53,912 bases of DNA from Gammaproteobacteria bacterium (GTDB lineage: Bacteria; Pseudomonadota; Gammaproteobacteria; Steroidobacterales; JABDKV01), in contig JABDJB010000088.1 in NCBI GenBank assembly GCA_013003425.1, positions 1-53,912 of the forward strand, in the 5' to 3' direction. Every line of letters begins with the position of its first letter. Positions within the stretch are counted from its first letter, which is position 1. Made by a program: the position numbers and the translations under genes. The notes below the pieces were generated by a model. That model worked only from the letters and a program-made list of their open reading frames with translations, was not told where the DNA came from and searched no databases. Below, one piece after another: positions 25,883 to 34,384 of this stretch.

Positions 25883-26779
25883 TCATTTATCTCGCGGCCG
25901 GATTTTCTCCAGCTCATCAACGGTCCGCGGCCAGTCATCTTTAAGCAGTCGCGACAAGGAGCGATCGGCGAGAATTCGTCCACCAGTCTGGCAGCCTGGA
26001 CAGTAATTGGTTTCGCTGCCGGCATAACGTATGCGCTGCACCGTCGCGTCGCAGTCGGGACACGGTTTACCGTATCGTCCATGAACTGCCATGCCGTCGC
26101 GAAATGCCGTAATCCGGCGCGGAAATCGTTCGCCGCTGTCGAGGCGCAGGCGGCTGATCCACGCCTGCAACACATGCACGACAGATTGGTGCAGCTGGCG
26201 CACCTGCTGATCGCTGAGCTTCTTCGACTGCGCAAACGGTGACAATCGTGCGTGGTGCAGTATTTCATCCGAGTACGCATTGCCGATACCGGAAAATATT
26301 CGCGGGTCGGTGAGTGACCGCTTCAGCGTGTGATTACGCTGCCGCAGCCGGTCAGCAAACTGCTCGAAGCTGGTGTCGAGTACCTCCAGGCCGCCGGGAT
26401 CATGCTGCGGCAGCTCACGACTGCTGACAACATACAGCGATGCACGCCTTTTGCTGCCCGCCTCGGTAACCCGCAGATTGCCGTTGCTAAAAACAAGGTC
26501 GGCCAGCACATTGCGCCCGGCACCTGCCGGTCGCTTTGCTGACCACTGCAGGCGACCGGCGATCATCAGGTGAATCACCAGCCAGCAATCCGGCTGCAAC
26601 CCGATGGCAATGCGCTTACCCAAACGTTGCAAATCGCAAACAACACGGCCGGTTAGATCGTCCGTTATTACACTGCGAAGAAAGAACGGGTTATGCACAA
26701 ACACTTCAAGCAATTCCGCACCACAGATGCGCTTCTGCAACGATTCGAGATAAAGGGTTATGTCAGGTAGTTCCGGCAC
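25883..26779 (-). CDS. Fpg/Nei-family DNA glycosylase (MutM-like)
   Basis: A 298-residue base-excision repair glycosylase/AP lyase. It starts with PELPD, giving the catalytic N-terminal Pro after Met removal and the catalytic Glu3; Lys55 (LGKRIAIGL) matches the conserved phosphate-contacting Lys. The helix-two-turn-helix appears as DPRIFSGIGNAYSDEILHHARLSP, and a C-terminal zinc finger has CPDCD and YCPGC. The sixth-seventh residues (DI instead of EV) and 298 length (MutM is 269) show it is not the canonical MutM, so an Nei-like or lineage-specific paralogue is possible. The start codon is GTG. About 160 bp separate it from the upstream end of the secreted protein gene. Confidence 0.88.
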   Translation of the reverse strand: MPELPDITLYLESLQKRICGAELLEVFVHNPFFLRSVITDDLTGRVVCDLQRLGKRIAIGLQPDCWLVIHLMIAGRLQWSAKRPAGAGRNVLADLVFSNGNLRVTEAGSKRRASLYVVSSRELPQHDPGGLEVLDTSFEQFADRLRQRNHTLKRSLTDPRIFSGIGNAYSDEILHHARLSPFAQSKKLSDQQVRQLHQSVVHVLQAWISRLRLDSGERFPRRITAFRDGMAVHGRYGKPCPDCDATVQRIRYAGSETNYCPGCQTGGRILADRSLSRLLKDDWPRTVDELEKIRPRDK

Positions 26780-26792
26780 TGTTAAGTTGGCG

Positions 26793-26820
26793 TTGCGCTT
26801 TCGCCTGAATGCACTACACT
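26793..26820 (+). promoter_or_regulatory. Candidate sigma-70 promoter for the small Cys protein
   Basis: TTGCGC at 26793-26798 and TACACT at 26815-26820 are separated by 16 bp, within the 116-bp gap between the divergent glycosylase gene and the small Cys-containing gene at 26896. Match quality is moderate. Confidence 0.35.
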
Positions 26821-26895
26821 ATCGTGGATCGAGTTGTGCGTCCGGGGGATAAGAGACGTCACTCGCATAAAATAATAATTAATCGGAGCGGTTGG

Positions 26896-27156
26896 ATGAG
26901 AGACAAGAAAAGCGCACCGCCTGCGGCGCAAATTTGCGATGAGTGTTTCAAAAAGCAGTGCAAGCCGTCGTTTGCCAGCGATGAATTTTATTGCGAGCAC
27001 CAGCTGGTGTGGGCAATCCGGCGGCCCGACGGTGGCTGGCTGCTAAGCACCGAGGTTTCGCCGGCCGATCACCAGGCCCTGGTCGAAGATGCGCGCCGCC
27101 TGCAAACCATTGACGAGGCACCTGCTGCCGATATCGCTGCTCCCAGCGTGCATTAG
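26896..27156 (+). CDS. Small Cys-motif protein, unknown function
   Basis: An 86-residue protein with four cysteines near the N-terminus (Cys14, Cys17, Cys22, Cys33 in ICDECFKKQC and FYCEH), spaced like a small zinc-binding or redox site. The remainder includes a WAIRRPDGGWLLSTEV beta-hairpin-like segment and an acidic Ala-rich tail. No signal peptide or membrane segment. I do not recognise the family. The ATG is preceded by GGAG at 10 bp; an upstream in-frame ATG at 26809 lies in the promoter-like region and is less likely. It is transcribed away from the glycosylase. Confidence 0.6.
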   Translation: MRDKKSAPPAAQICDECFKKQCKPSFASDEFYCEHQLVWAIRRPDGGWLLSTEVSPADHQALVEDARRLQTIDEAPAADIAAPSVH

Positions 27157-27196
27157 GCTGTATTTTAGCGCTTTTACCATATTTATCAGTGTGTTT

Positions 27197-27226
27197 TTGA
27201 CGCTTGGTAACAAGCTGTAGTCTAAT
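27197..27226 (+). promoter_or_regulatory. Candidate promoter for the M4 metallopeptidase
   Basis: TTGACG at 27197-27202 and TCTAAT at 27221-27226 with an 18-bp spacer, in an AT-rich stretch about 95 bp upstream of the peptidase ATG. The 5' leader that follows shows no structure I can identify. Confidence 0.45.
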
Positions 27227-27320
27227 TGTGCCCACAATAACCGGCGGCCTGTGTAAGTCGCTGACCAGCGTATATCCATCTATCGGGCGCATAACGCCCT
27301 CCCATACACTGAGGTTAATC

Positions 27321-30300
27321 ATGCGGGTATCCCACAGACTCTTTCTGTACGTGGCGCTTTTGGCTATGGGCGGCACGGCCATGGCCGGGCCGGATCATGT
27401 CGACGCCATGCGTGCGACGACTTCGGGCCAGCTGACAGTCGCCATGCGGTCGGATGGTGACACTGCTCGTTTCGTTCGCAGCACCGGTGACCTCGCGCCA
27501 CACCTGCGCCGGGCCAGTGCCGATACCAAGGTCCGCGGATTTCTCGACCAGCACGGCAGTCTGCTCGGGATAGACAACCCGCGGCAGCTGCGGCTGTTGC
27601 GCTCACGCGCCGATAACTTCGGCACAACAACCTTCAGTTATGAGCAAACCGTAAACGGTGTTCCCGTTTTTGGTGCGCGTATCAACGCAAACCTTGATGC
27701 AGCAAACGCGCTGCGCAGTGTAAACGGCGATTTTGAACCGGGCCTCATGCTTAACACCCGGCCGCAGCTGCGTGCAGCGCAGGCGCGCCGCATCGCATTA
27801 AAGCGTGTTGCCGCATCACGCCCTGCCCCCGGTCTGAGCGCGCAGCAACCGCAGCTTTATATTTATCGCCAGCCGCTGCGTGCCAGCGCGGATGGCCCGG
27901 CGGTCCTGGCCTGGCAGGTCGAGGTCGGCAACGATAACGATGTGCGTGAATTCGTAATGGTCAATGCTGTCAATGGAAAAATTGTTGACCAGTACACCGG
28001 CATTCATGAGGCACTCAACCGGCGCGTTTACAATGGTGGCTTTTCCGCGCAGCTGCTGGTGTGGTCCGAAGGCGATCCCACACCTTACGGTGACCCCGCC
28101 ATCGACGACCTGATCGGGTACACCGAAGACACCTATTATCTTTTTGCCAACCTTACCGGGAACAACTTCCTCAGCTGGGACGGCGCCGGCAGCATCATGA
28201 ATGCGGTGAACAACGACCCCGGTATCACCTGCCCCAATGCAACCTGGAATGGCGTCTCGATCAATTTCTGCAGCGGCACAACCAGCGATGACGTGGTCGG
28301 TCACGAGTGGGCCCATGGTTACACCCAAAGCACCCACGGACTGATCTACCGCTGGCAGTCAGGCGCTCTGAACGAATCGTATTCGGATATCTTCGGCGAG
28401 GCCGTTGACCAGCTAAATGCTGCCGGTGCCGACACACCTGCAGCACTGCGCAGCGTCGGTTCGTGCTCGACTTTCGGCGGTACAGCACCGCCCGGGTTCG
28501 AAGTGCTTACACCGGCATCGATCGCCGGCGGCTACAGCGTAGCCGGCGCAGCGTTTAACCCGGCCACGGCAGATGTAACCGCAGATGTGGTCGCCGCCGA
28601 AGACGGCGTCGGCGCCAGCACTGATGGCTGTGAAAGCCTGACCAATTCGCTATCGGGTGCGATCGCACTGATCGATCGCGGCTCCTGTGACTTCACTGCC
28701 AAAGTGCTCAATGCTCAGGCAGCAGGTGCTATCGGCGTAGTCATTGCCAATAACGCCGGCAATGATCTTGTTTTCATGGGTGGCAGCGCACCAGGCATCA
28801 CCATTCCGTCGGTATTCGTAAGCCAGACCGATGGCGAATCATTGCGTGGCGCTGCGGGCCTGACTGCCCGTCTCAACCTGGGTGGTGCCGGCGAGAATTC
28901 ATTACGCTGGCTGATGGGTGAGGATGCCAGTGGCTTTGGCGGTGCCATACGTGACCTGTGGAATCCGCAGTGTTACGGCGACCCGGGTAGAGTCAGCGAC
29001 GGCGAGTATTTCTGTAACGGTGAAGTCGACGGTGGCGGCGTCCACACAAACTCGGGCGTGCCGAACCATGCGTTTGCCCTGCTGGTCGACGGTGGCACCT
29101 ATAACGGCTACACGATAAACAGCATCGGCATGAATAAAGCGCTCAATATCTATTGGCGCGCCGCGAGTGTCTACCAGACACCAACCACTGACTTTGCCGA
29201 TCACGCCGATTCCCTGGAGGCATCGTGTGCTGACCTCATCGGCAGTTCACTCACCAACCTCGGCACCCAGGCTCAGGGTGGCGGCGAATCGGGTCTTGCC
29301 ATTACCGCAGCCGACTGCACGGCAGTGGCGGCTGCGATTGCCGCGACCGAACTGCGGCTTGAACCGGTACAGTGCAATTTCAACAAGCTGCTGGATACCG
29401 ATGCCCCGGACCTGTGCACCCAGGGCAGCAGCGCCCAGACCATCTTCGCCGAGGATTTTGAAGCCGGACTCAACAACTGGACGGCCGGCACCCGTGAAAT
29501 ACTGAATCCTGCAACCTTCAGCGGCCCGGACTGGACTACCAGCAGCGACCTGCCGACAGGCCGCAGCGGCACCGCCGCCTACGGCCCCAACCTGGTGCTC
29601 GGTAACTGCAGTAATGACATCGAGTCGGGCATCATTTACCTGGAAAGCCCCGCAATAAACCTGCCGGCTGGAATCGATGCGGCACGGATGGCCTTTGACC
29701 ATTCGGTTGCGACCGAGGCCGACTATGACGGCGCCAACATCAAGGTCAGCGTCAACGGCGGGCCGTGGCAGTTGCTGCCGGCCAGCGCGTTCACCTTCAA
29801 TGCCTACAACGGCAGCCTGGTCAGCAGTGACAATCCGATGGCCGGCGAACCGGCCTTCAATGGCACCGATGAGGGCTCGTTGTCCAGTGGCTGGGGCCAG
29901 TCACAGGTTAACTTTTCAGGTGTAGCCGCGGCAGGCGATTCAGTTCGACTGCGTTTCGAAGTGGGCATGGACGGCTGTAACGGCCTGCTGGGCTGGTTTA
30001 TTGACGACGTGCAGCTGTACTCGTGTGCGGCGGCAGCCGACGATGACAATGACGGGTTGCCTAATTCGGCCGACAACTGCACTGCTGTCAGCAATCCAAA
30101 CCAGGTCGATTCCGACGGCGATGGCTACGGAAACTTCTGCGATGCCGACCTCGACAACACCGGTCTGGTCGACCTGGCGGACCTGGCACTGTTCCGCACC
30201 TACTTCCTCACCACGCCGTCGAGCGGCAACTGGACCCCTGCTGCCGACCTCAACAGCGACGGCACTGTCGACTTGCTCGATCTCGGTCTTGTAAGACAGC

Positions 30301-30338
30301 AGTTCCTCAGCGCCCCCGGACCCAGCGGCGTACTGTAA
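27321..30338 (+). CDS. Secreted M4 (thermolysin-type) metallopeptidase with PA insert and TSP3/dockerin-like tail
   Basis: A 1005-residue exoenzyme. Order of parts: signal peptide (about 1-22); FTP/PepSY-type propeptide (about 25-215); M4 catalytic domain with zinc motif HEWAH at 328-332 and third ligand Glu352 in NESYSDIFGE, exactly 20 residues after the second His as in thermolysin; a protease-associated (PA) domain inserted at about 375-530 (ALIDRGSCDFTAKVLNAQAAGA); the M4 C-terminal part with catalytic His575 in GGVHTNSGVPNHAF; a jelly-roll-like beta domain at about 700-900; and a calcium-binding TSP3 plus dockerin-like module from about 907 to the end. The start has GAGG seven bases upstream and begins the signal peptide; an upstream in-frame start is rejected. 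Confidence 0.93.
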   Translation: MRVSHRLFLYVALLAMGGTAMAGPDHVDAMRATTSGQLTVAMRSDGDTARFVRSTGDLAPHLRRASADTKVRGFLDQHGSLLGIDNPRQLRLLRSRADNFGTTTFSYEQTVNGVPVFGARINANLDAANALRSVNGDFEPGLMLNTRPQLRAAQARRIALKRVAASRPAPGLSAQQPQLYIYRQPLRASADGPAVLAWQVEVGNDNDVREFVMVNAVNGKIVDQYTGIHEALNRRVYNGGFSAQLLVWSEGDPTPYGDPAIDDLIGYTEDTYYLFANLTGNNFLSWDGAGSIMNAVNNDPGITCPNATWNGVSINFCSGTTSDDVVGHEWAHGYTQSTHGLIYRWQSGALNESYSDIFGEAVDQLNAAGADTPAALRSVGSCSTFGGTAPPGFEVLTPASIAGGYSVAGAAFNPATADVTADVVAAEDGVGASTDGCESLTNSLSGAIALIDRGSCDFTAKVLNAQAAGAIGVVIANNAGNDLVFMGGSAPGITIPSVFVSQTDGESLRGAAGLTARLNLGGAGENSLRWLMGEDASGFGGAIRDLWNPQCYGDPGRVSDGEYFCNGEVDGGGVHTNSGVPNHAFALLVDGGTYNGYTINSIGMNKALNIYWRAASVYQTPTTDFADHADSLEASCADLIGSSLTNLGTQAQGGGESGLAITAADCTAVAAAIAATELRLEPVQCNFNKLLDTDAPDLCTQGSSAQTIFAEDFEAGLNNWTAGTREILNPATFSGPDWTTSSDLPTGRSGTAAYGPNLVLGNCSNDIESGIIYLESPAINLPAGIDAARMAFDHSVATEADYDGANIKVSVNGGPWQLLPASAFTFNAYNGSLVSSDNPMAGEPAFNGTDEGSLSSGWGQSQVNFSGVAAAGDSVRLRFEVGMDGCNGLLGWFIDDVQLYSCAAAADDDNDGLPNSADNCTAVSNPNQVDSDGDGYGNFCDADLDNTGLVDLADLALFRTYFLTTPSSGNWTPAADLNSDGTVDLLDLGLVRQQFLSAPGPSGVL

Positions 30339-30347
30339 TCACCTGAG

Positions 30348-30374
30348 CTCCCTCCCGCACCACGCGGGAGGGAG
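30348..30374. terminator. Strong hairpin between convergent genes
   Basis: An 11-bp perfect stem, CTCCCTCCCGC at 30348-30358 and GCGGGAGGGAG at 30364-30374, with a five-base loop, between the metallopeptidase stop and the end of the convergent eight-gene operon. There is no T-run, so it may act as a bidirectional terminator with low U requirement or as a 3'-end stabiliser. Confidence 0.6.
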
Positions 30375-30377
30375 TAA

Positions 30378-30773
30378 TCATCGCGCCTCGAGATCGATCC
30401 GCACGCGGATGCGATCACCGGGCTTTTCCCTGACGCGACGTGTATAGGTCTTGCCGGCATAGACGTAGCGCACCTGCCAGGCCTCAATCTGTTGCTGCTG
30501 CTTGTAACGGGTCTCGGTACGACACACCGGCCGGCGACGCCGATCATCCGCACGAATCAGTTCGCCGATCGTAGCTGCAGGCTGCTGACGACGAACGTCG
30601 CCGGGCGGCACGCTGTCCTGCGGTCTATCGCACACCTCTTTATTTACCGGCAGCCGTTTCTCACCAAGCACGGGCCGGGCCTCTATGACGCGGGCGTAAT
30701 CGACGTAGCTTTCACTCGCCCCCGCCGGCACTGCCAGCAGCAATGCGACAAGCATAAGTAAATAGTTGCGCAT
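30378..30773 (-). CDS. Small exported protein, last gene of the envelope operon
   Basis: A 131-residue protein with a signal peptide (about 1-19). The start of the mature part (SYVDYARVIEARPV) and the end (WQVRYVYAGKTYTRRVREKPGDRIRVR) resemble the flanks of glycine-zipper 2TM-domain proteins, where YDYARV...P is followed by a Gly-rich zipper and then a WxVxYxYxGxxY end. Here the central zipper is missing and replaced by a charged, Gln-rich segment. The function is unknown. The ATG overlaps the stop of the upstream lytic transglycosylase (ATGA). This is the last gene of the coupled chain. Confidence 0.72.
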   Translation of the reverse strand: MRNYLLMLVALLLAVPAGASESYVDYARVIEARPVLGEKRLPVNKEVCDRPQDSVPPGDVRRQQPAATIGELIRADDRRRRPVCRTETRYKQQQQIEAWQVRYVYAGKTYTRRVREKPGDRIRVRIDLEAR

Positions 30774-31543
30774 CAGCCACGCCGCCTGATTCTAAAGCCG
30801 GCGTTGCGCAAGCGTGACTGGGCGCGCCGCAGATCGGCCTTGCCGTTGTATAGCAGCATAACGCGAAACCTGCCCGCCTCTTCACGAAACCACTCCAGCC
30901 GCAGCGCCGGTTCTGCCGACTGCAGCTGATCGACAAAAGCCTGGGCACGGTACGGCGCACCAAAAGTAATCAGCGCCATTTTGGCCTCCACGTCGTAATC
31001 GGCACCGGCTGCGGGCGGCAGCGCGGACGGCCCCCTGCCCAGCACGTAATCAAGGTGACGGTGTATATAAGCGCTGTACCAGGCAGCGCCATCCGGGATG
31101 CGTTGCCCGGCGTTTATGCGGTGCGGTCCATAGTTGTACGCCGCCAGTGCAAGATGAATGTTGCCGTCATAGCGATTAAGCATCTCGCGCAGGTAACGTG
31201 CACCGGCATCAATGTTGGTGCACGGTTCATACAGCTTTGAAAGCTGGTGAATACCAAGGTGACGAGCGGTTGTTGGCCAGAGTATCTGCATCAGCCCGTG
31301 CGCGTTGGCATGAGAACGGGCGCGCACGTTGAAATCGCTCTCGCCACGCGCCACTGCAAGCAACAGATTGAATGGCACATCGTGCGCGATGGCCGCGCTG
31401 CGAAAACAGGTCTCGTGCGGAAACTTCAGCGCTGGCGCTGCCTGCGTATCGTTACTGGCATAGTCGTGCCACGCCTGCTGGCTCGCCACCGCTATCTTGA
31501 ACGGCAACAGCAGCAGCACAGCCAGTACCGGCCAACGCGTCAC
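30773..31543 (-). CDS. Lytic transglycosylase (SLT family) with SPOR-like C-terminus
   Basis: A 256-residue exported enzyme that should cleave peptidoglycan glycan strands non-hydrolytically, leaving 1,6-anhydro ends. The signal peptide is about 1-20; the SLT domain (about 45-170) has the catalytic Glu68 in VARGESDFN, the AHGLMQILWPTTAR motif, and LALAAYNYGPHRI. The last ~60 residues (about 195-255), FRVMLLYNGKADLRRAQSRLRNAGF, look like a short SPOR-type domain that would bind denuded glycan. The start codon is GTG and overlaps the stop of the SPOR-like gene upstream (GTGA). It is an obvious enzyme partner for the channel proteins of the operon. Confidence 0.9.
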   Translation of the reverse strand: MTRWPVLAVLLLLPFKIAVASQQAWHDYASNDTQAAPALKFPHETCFRSAAIAHDVPFNLLLAVARGESDFNVRARSHANAHGLMQILWPTTARHLGIHQLSKLYEPCTNIDAGARYLREMLNRYDGNIHLALAAYNYGPHRINAGQRIPDGAAWYSAYIHRHLDYVLGRGPSALPPAAGADYDVEAKMALITFGAPYRAQAFVDQLQSAEPALRLEWFREEAGRFRVMLLYNGKADLRRAQSRLRNAGFRIRRRG

Positions 31544-32193
31544 CGGCTGCCCCCGGTAATAGTCAGACCGGTGGCCTCTTCGATTGCGGCAACGTGTGCC
31601 AGCCGTTGCTCTTCCGATGCATAGCCAACGGCAACCCGGTACCGCGCCCGATCAGTGCGAATGACGCGATAATCCAGGCCGGTTATGCGTTCCAGCCGGC
31701 GCGCAAAAGCATTGGCCGACAGTTCGCTGTGAAACGGATCCCAAACGGGAAACCATTCGATGTCGCTGGCGATCGCCGGATTTCCCGGCGCGGTCGTTAC
31801 CGGAACATCCGTCTGTCCCGCCGATGCTGCAGGTTCTGCTTCCGCCAGTTCCGATGGCGCGGCTGGCGCAGGATCAACTGCAGACGGCGCCGGCGGTCCG
31901 GCCTGTTCGGTGCTGTCACGCGCAACCTGCAACCACTCCTCTACCAGCGCGACTTCATCCGCGACTTCTTCAGATGGCATCTCCTCAGGACCCGGCGCGT
32001 CTGCCAGCGCTTTGGCGGCTGCCAGAGGTGCCGGGCCAGGCTGACCGTCAGGCGGTGTGGGCACGACGGCACCGGCCAAAGCCGCGCCGTCACGGTCGTG
32101 CGGCGACGCAAGCGGCACCGGCTGACCAAGCATATATACGAGCATGGCGAATACCGCCGCGCTACCCAGAAAAAATCCCAGAGTTCTGTTCAT
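31540..32193 (-). CDS. Inner-membrane-anchored Pro/Ala-rich protein with SPOR-like domain
   Basis: A 217-residue single-pass protein: short N-terminal cytoplasmic start, a TM anchor at about 5-24, a long acidic Pro/Ala-rich periplasmic linker (about 30-140), and a C-terminal ~70-residue domain (FARRLERITGLDYRVIRTDRARYRVAVGYASEEQRLAHVAAIEEATGL) with the beta-alpha-beta pattern of SPOR domains, which bind peptidoglycan lacking stem peptides. It overlaps its neighbours by 4 bp on each side. A septal or cell-wall localisation role is inferred from the domain. Confidence 0.7.
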   Translation of the reverse strand: MNRTLGFFLGSAAVFAMLVYMLGQPVPLASPHDRDGAALAGAVVPTPPDGQPGPAPLAAAKALADAPGPEEMPSEEVADEVALVEEWLQVARDSTEQAGPPAPSAVDPAPAAPSELAEAEPAASAGQTDVPVTTAPGNPAIASDIEWFPVWDPFHSELSANAFARRLERITGLDYRVIRTDRARYRVAVGYASEEQRLAHVAAIEEATGLTITGGSR

Positions 32194-33587
32194 GGTTTTG
32201 CTCCATTACTCAGCTGTCCGGCAAAAGCGGCAGGCTGGTGATAAACCCGGACGCTGCGCCAGGCGACGTCATCGCCAGAATCGCCGACTGCCTCGTCGAG
32301 ACTGGCGAGCCAGCCTGGCTGTGCCCGGTATCCGGACGCGTCATCACAAGCGTCAGGAAGATGCGACAGGACACGCTGCAGCCGTGCAGCCGCACGTGCC
32401 GTTGCGGCGGCGAGCACATAAAAGCTCTCACTGCCGCCGGGGCCGTCGTGTCGCAACATGGTCGCGCCGTCAGTGCAGGACGACGGCTGCATACGCACGA
32501 GACGTGAATCGTACTGGTGGCGGACAACAAATACGGTTGCCCCCGGGCGGGCGGAAAATTGCAGCCCGTAACAGTCGCCCGGGTCGGTTTCCGGTTGATC
32601 ACCCAGGTCCTCAGCTTCCTGCGGCGTCAGCGTGGCGCAGCTGTCGGCGGCTGCAGCATGCACTCGCAAGTCCGATAACAACGTTACGGCGCGTGGCGCG
32701 ATCGGTGCCGGCGCGTCTGCACGCACAGTCGGCTTGCGCGCATGGCCGGCGGTCGAACGCAACAACGGCCGCGTTGCATAGGCGCTCGATGTTACCGAGC
32801 CAGGATCAGCGTTATCCGCAGTGTTTAGAATCGCCCACACCTGGTACAGGTTGTTATCTACCTTGTGCACCCGGGTGGTCAGCTGCAGCTGTCCGGCCGC
32901 GGCGACCGGAATCTGGTGACTACCGGCAAGGTTGCCGGCGATCAACGCCGCCGCGGTTCCGCCAACGGGTTGCACGGCAAGTTCGTCGTCGCCGCTGCGC
33001 TTCAACTGGCAGGCAAGCTCGCCGGCCAGGTGTGCCGCCAGCAGGTCCGACTGGTCAGCTGTATAAGGTGCGATACGCAGGCCACGGGCAGTGGCAGCAG
33101 TCTCCGTTCGGCGCACTGCTGCGCGTTGCGCGGCGCTAAGCTCGCCCCGCCACTGGTAACTGAAGCCGCTGACCCAGCGTTGCTCGACAATGTCGTAAAT
33201 TCGTATCTGCACATTGCCGTTGCGCCCGCTGACGGCGGCGGCCTCTATCGCAACAAAGTAACCGTCACGCGACCGGCTTGCGCAATCCTCGGGGCCCTCG
33301 GCCATCGCGATGCGCAGACCCTGGTTTTGCATCAGTGCGGCATGAAGTGCATTACGAGTAGCAACGCTGAGGCCATCCGGCTGCGCCGCGACATCGGATC
33401 CGTCCAGAACTGCAATGCGGACGGTTTCACCTTTAAAACGCGGGTGTTCGCTCAGCGTTTGCGACAGCTGTGGAACAGCCTCATCGGCCAGCCAGCCGTC
33501 GAGACTGCGGTCAGGAAATCGGGCCCAGCTGTTTGCCATGGCTGTGGCCGCCAGCAGGCTGGAAAAAAGCAGTACCAGCCCACGCAT
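32190..33587 (-). CDS. Large periplasmic protein, unknown function
   Basis: A 465-residue exported protein with a signal peptide at about 1-18. The N-terminal part (about 30-190) has VRIAVLDGSDV and TRNALHAALMQNQGLRIAMAEG, followed later by VEQRWVSGFSYQWRGEL, which is reminiscent of the nucleotide-binding-like fold of FlgO/CsgG/LpoB-type proteins. The C-terminal part (about 320-440) has a CYGLQFSARPGATVFVVRHQ segment reminiscent of DUF4384-type domains, and four or more cysteines. Both resemblances are by eye only. Overlaps neighbours by 4 bp and 1 bp. Function unknown. Confidence 0.7.
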   Translation of the reverse strand: MRGLVLLFSSLLAATAMANSWARFPDRSLDGWLADEAVPQLSQTLSEHPRFKGETVRIAVLDGSDVAAQPDGLSVATRNALHAALMQNQGLRIAMAEGPEDCASRSRDGYFVAIEAAAVSGRNGNVQIRIYDIVEQRWVSGFSYQWRGELSAAQRAAVRRTETAATARGLRIAPYTADQSDLLAAHLAGELACQLKRSGDDELAVQPVGGTAAALIAGNLAGSHQIPVAAAGQLQLTTRVHKVDNNLYQVWAILNTADNADPGSVTSSAYATRPLLRSTAGHARKPTVRADAPAPIAPRAVTLLSDLRVHAAAADSCATLTPQEAEDLGDQPETDPGDCYGLQFSARPGATVFVVRHQYDSRLVRMQPSSCTDGATMLRHDGPGGSESFYVLAAATARAAARLQRVLSHLPDACDDASGYRAQPGWLASLDEAVGDSGDDVAWRSVRVYHQPAAFAGQLSNGAKP

Positions 33588-34384
33588 CAGCTGCTTCCCG
33601 CCAGTGCCAGCGCACCTTCAGCCGTGATTACCAGGCTGCCCTGGAAATTCGTCTGCACGAAGCGACGCAGCTGCAGGGTCGTTGCTGCCGGCAGGGTAAC
33701 GCCCCAGGTCATGTCCCGTGCGGCGTGACCGTGCTGTGCCTGGAAGCTGCCCCTGACCTCTGACGGCACGGTGTCGTAGACCATCTGGTGATACTGCGCC
33801 GGGGCCGCCGCGGATTCGAAACGCACGACACCACCGGTCACCGCCATCTGGTAAAACGCCGCATCTTCAATAGCAAACAGACTGACAAGGCCACGCTCCA
33901 CCAGGCTGCGCAGCACGGTGTCCGACTCGAATTGCAATGACAGGCCCTGGCGCGCTGGTGCCGCTGTTGCCGCAGGAACCGCCGGTGGCGCTTCGCTTCG
34001 CGACGCTGCCGGCTGACTGACTGGCTGCGGTACCGGCAATGGCCTGGCCGCGACCAATCTCGCCGTCTCACGCTGCACTGGTGGGGCCGGCTCAACGACA
34101 CGTGTTACAGGCGCAGGGGCTGCAGTTTTAGTCTCTCGTACGGGTTCGGGTGCTTTGACAACGCGTGGCAACGGTTGCTTCACGCGGACTACAGGTTCGG
34201 GCAGACGTTGCTCGGGGGCCTGGCTGGCCGGAACTGGTTCCGGGCTGAGCGGCATGCTTTGCACGATGGCAAAAATTGCGACCAGGCAAAACGCCAGTAT
34301 GGCCATGAATCGCATGACATCGGTCTGCAGCTCGGAATTTTCCAGATCCGCCGTAGCCGCGTATGACATCTGCCAGGGCATCAT
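33587..34384 (-). CDS. ExbD/MotB-like single-TM protein with Pro-rich linker
   Basis: A 265-residue protein with one membrane segment at about 23-44. Just before it is the run SELQTDVMRFMAILAFCLVA, in which Asp22 sits where ExbD, TolR and MotB have their proton-binding Asp. A long Pro/Ala/Val-rich linker (about 47-145) reaches into the periplasm and a ~120-residue C-terminal domain follows; it is not an OmpA-like peptidoglycan-binding domain. It is probably the stator partner of the MotA/TolQ-like protein encoded just upstream; the ATGA overlap with that gene supports coupled synthesis. I chose the first ATG because of the overlap; Met6 is an alternative. Confidence 0.75.
   Translation of the reverse strand: MMPWQMSYAATADLENSELQTDVMRFMAILAFCLVAIFAIVQSMPLSPEPVPASQAPEQRLPEPVVRVKQPLPRVVKAPEPVRETKTAAPAPVTRVVEPAPPVQRETARLVAARPLPVPQPVSQPAASRSEAPPAVPAATAAPARQGLSLQFESDTVLRSLVERGLVSLFAIEDAAFYQMAVTGGVVRFESAAAPAQYHQMVYDTVPSEVRGSFQAQHGHAARDMTWGVTLPAATTLQLRRFVQTNFQGSLVITAEGALALAGSS

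Noticed and set aside
24575-30338. Cellulosome-type cohesin-dockerin system
   Set aside because: Dockerin-like loops are present, but there is no cohesin or glycoside hydrolase in the window, so the term is used only for the similarity of the calcium loops.
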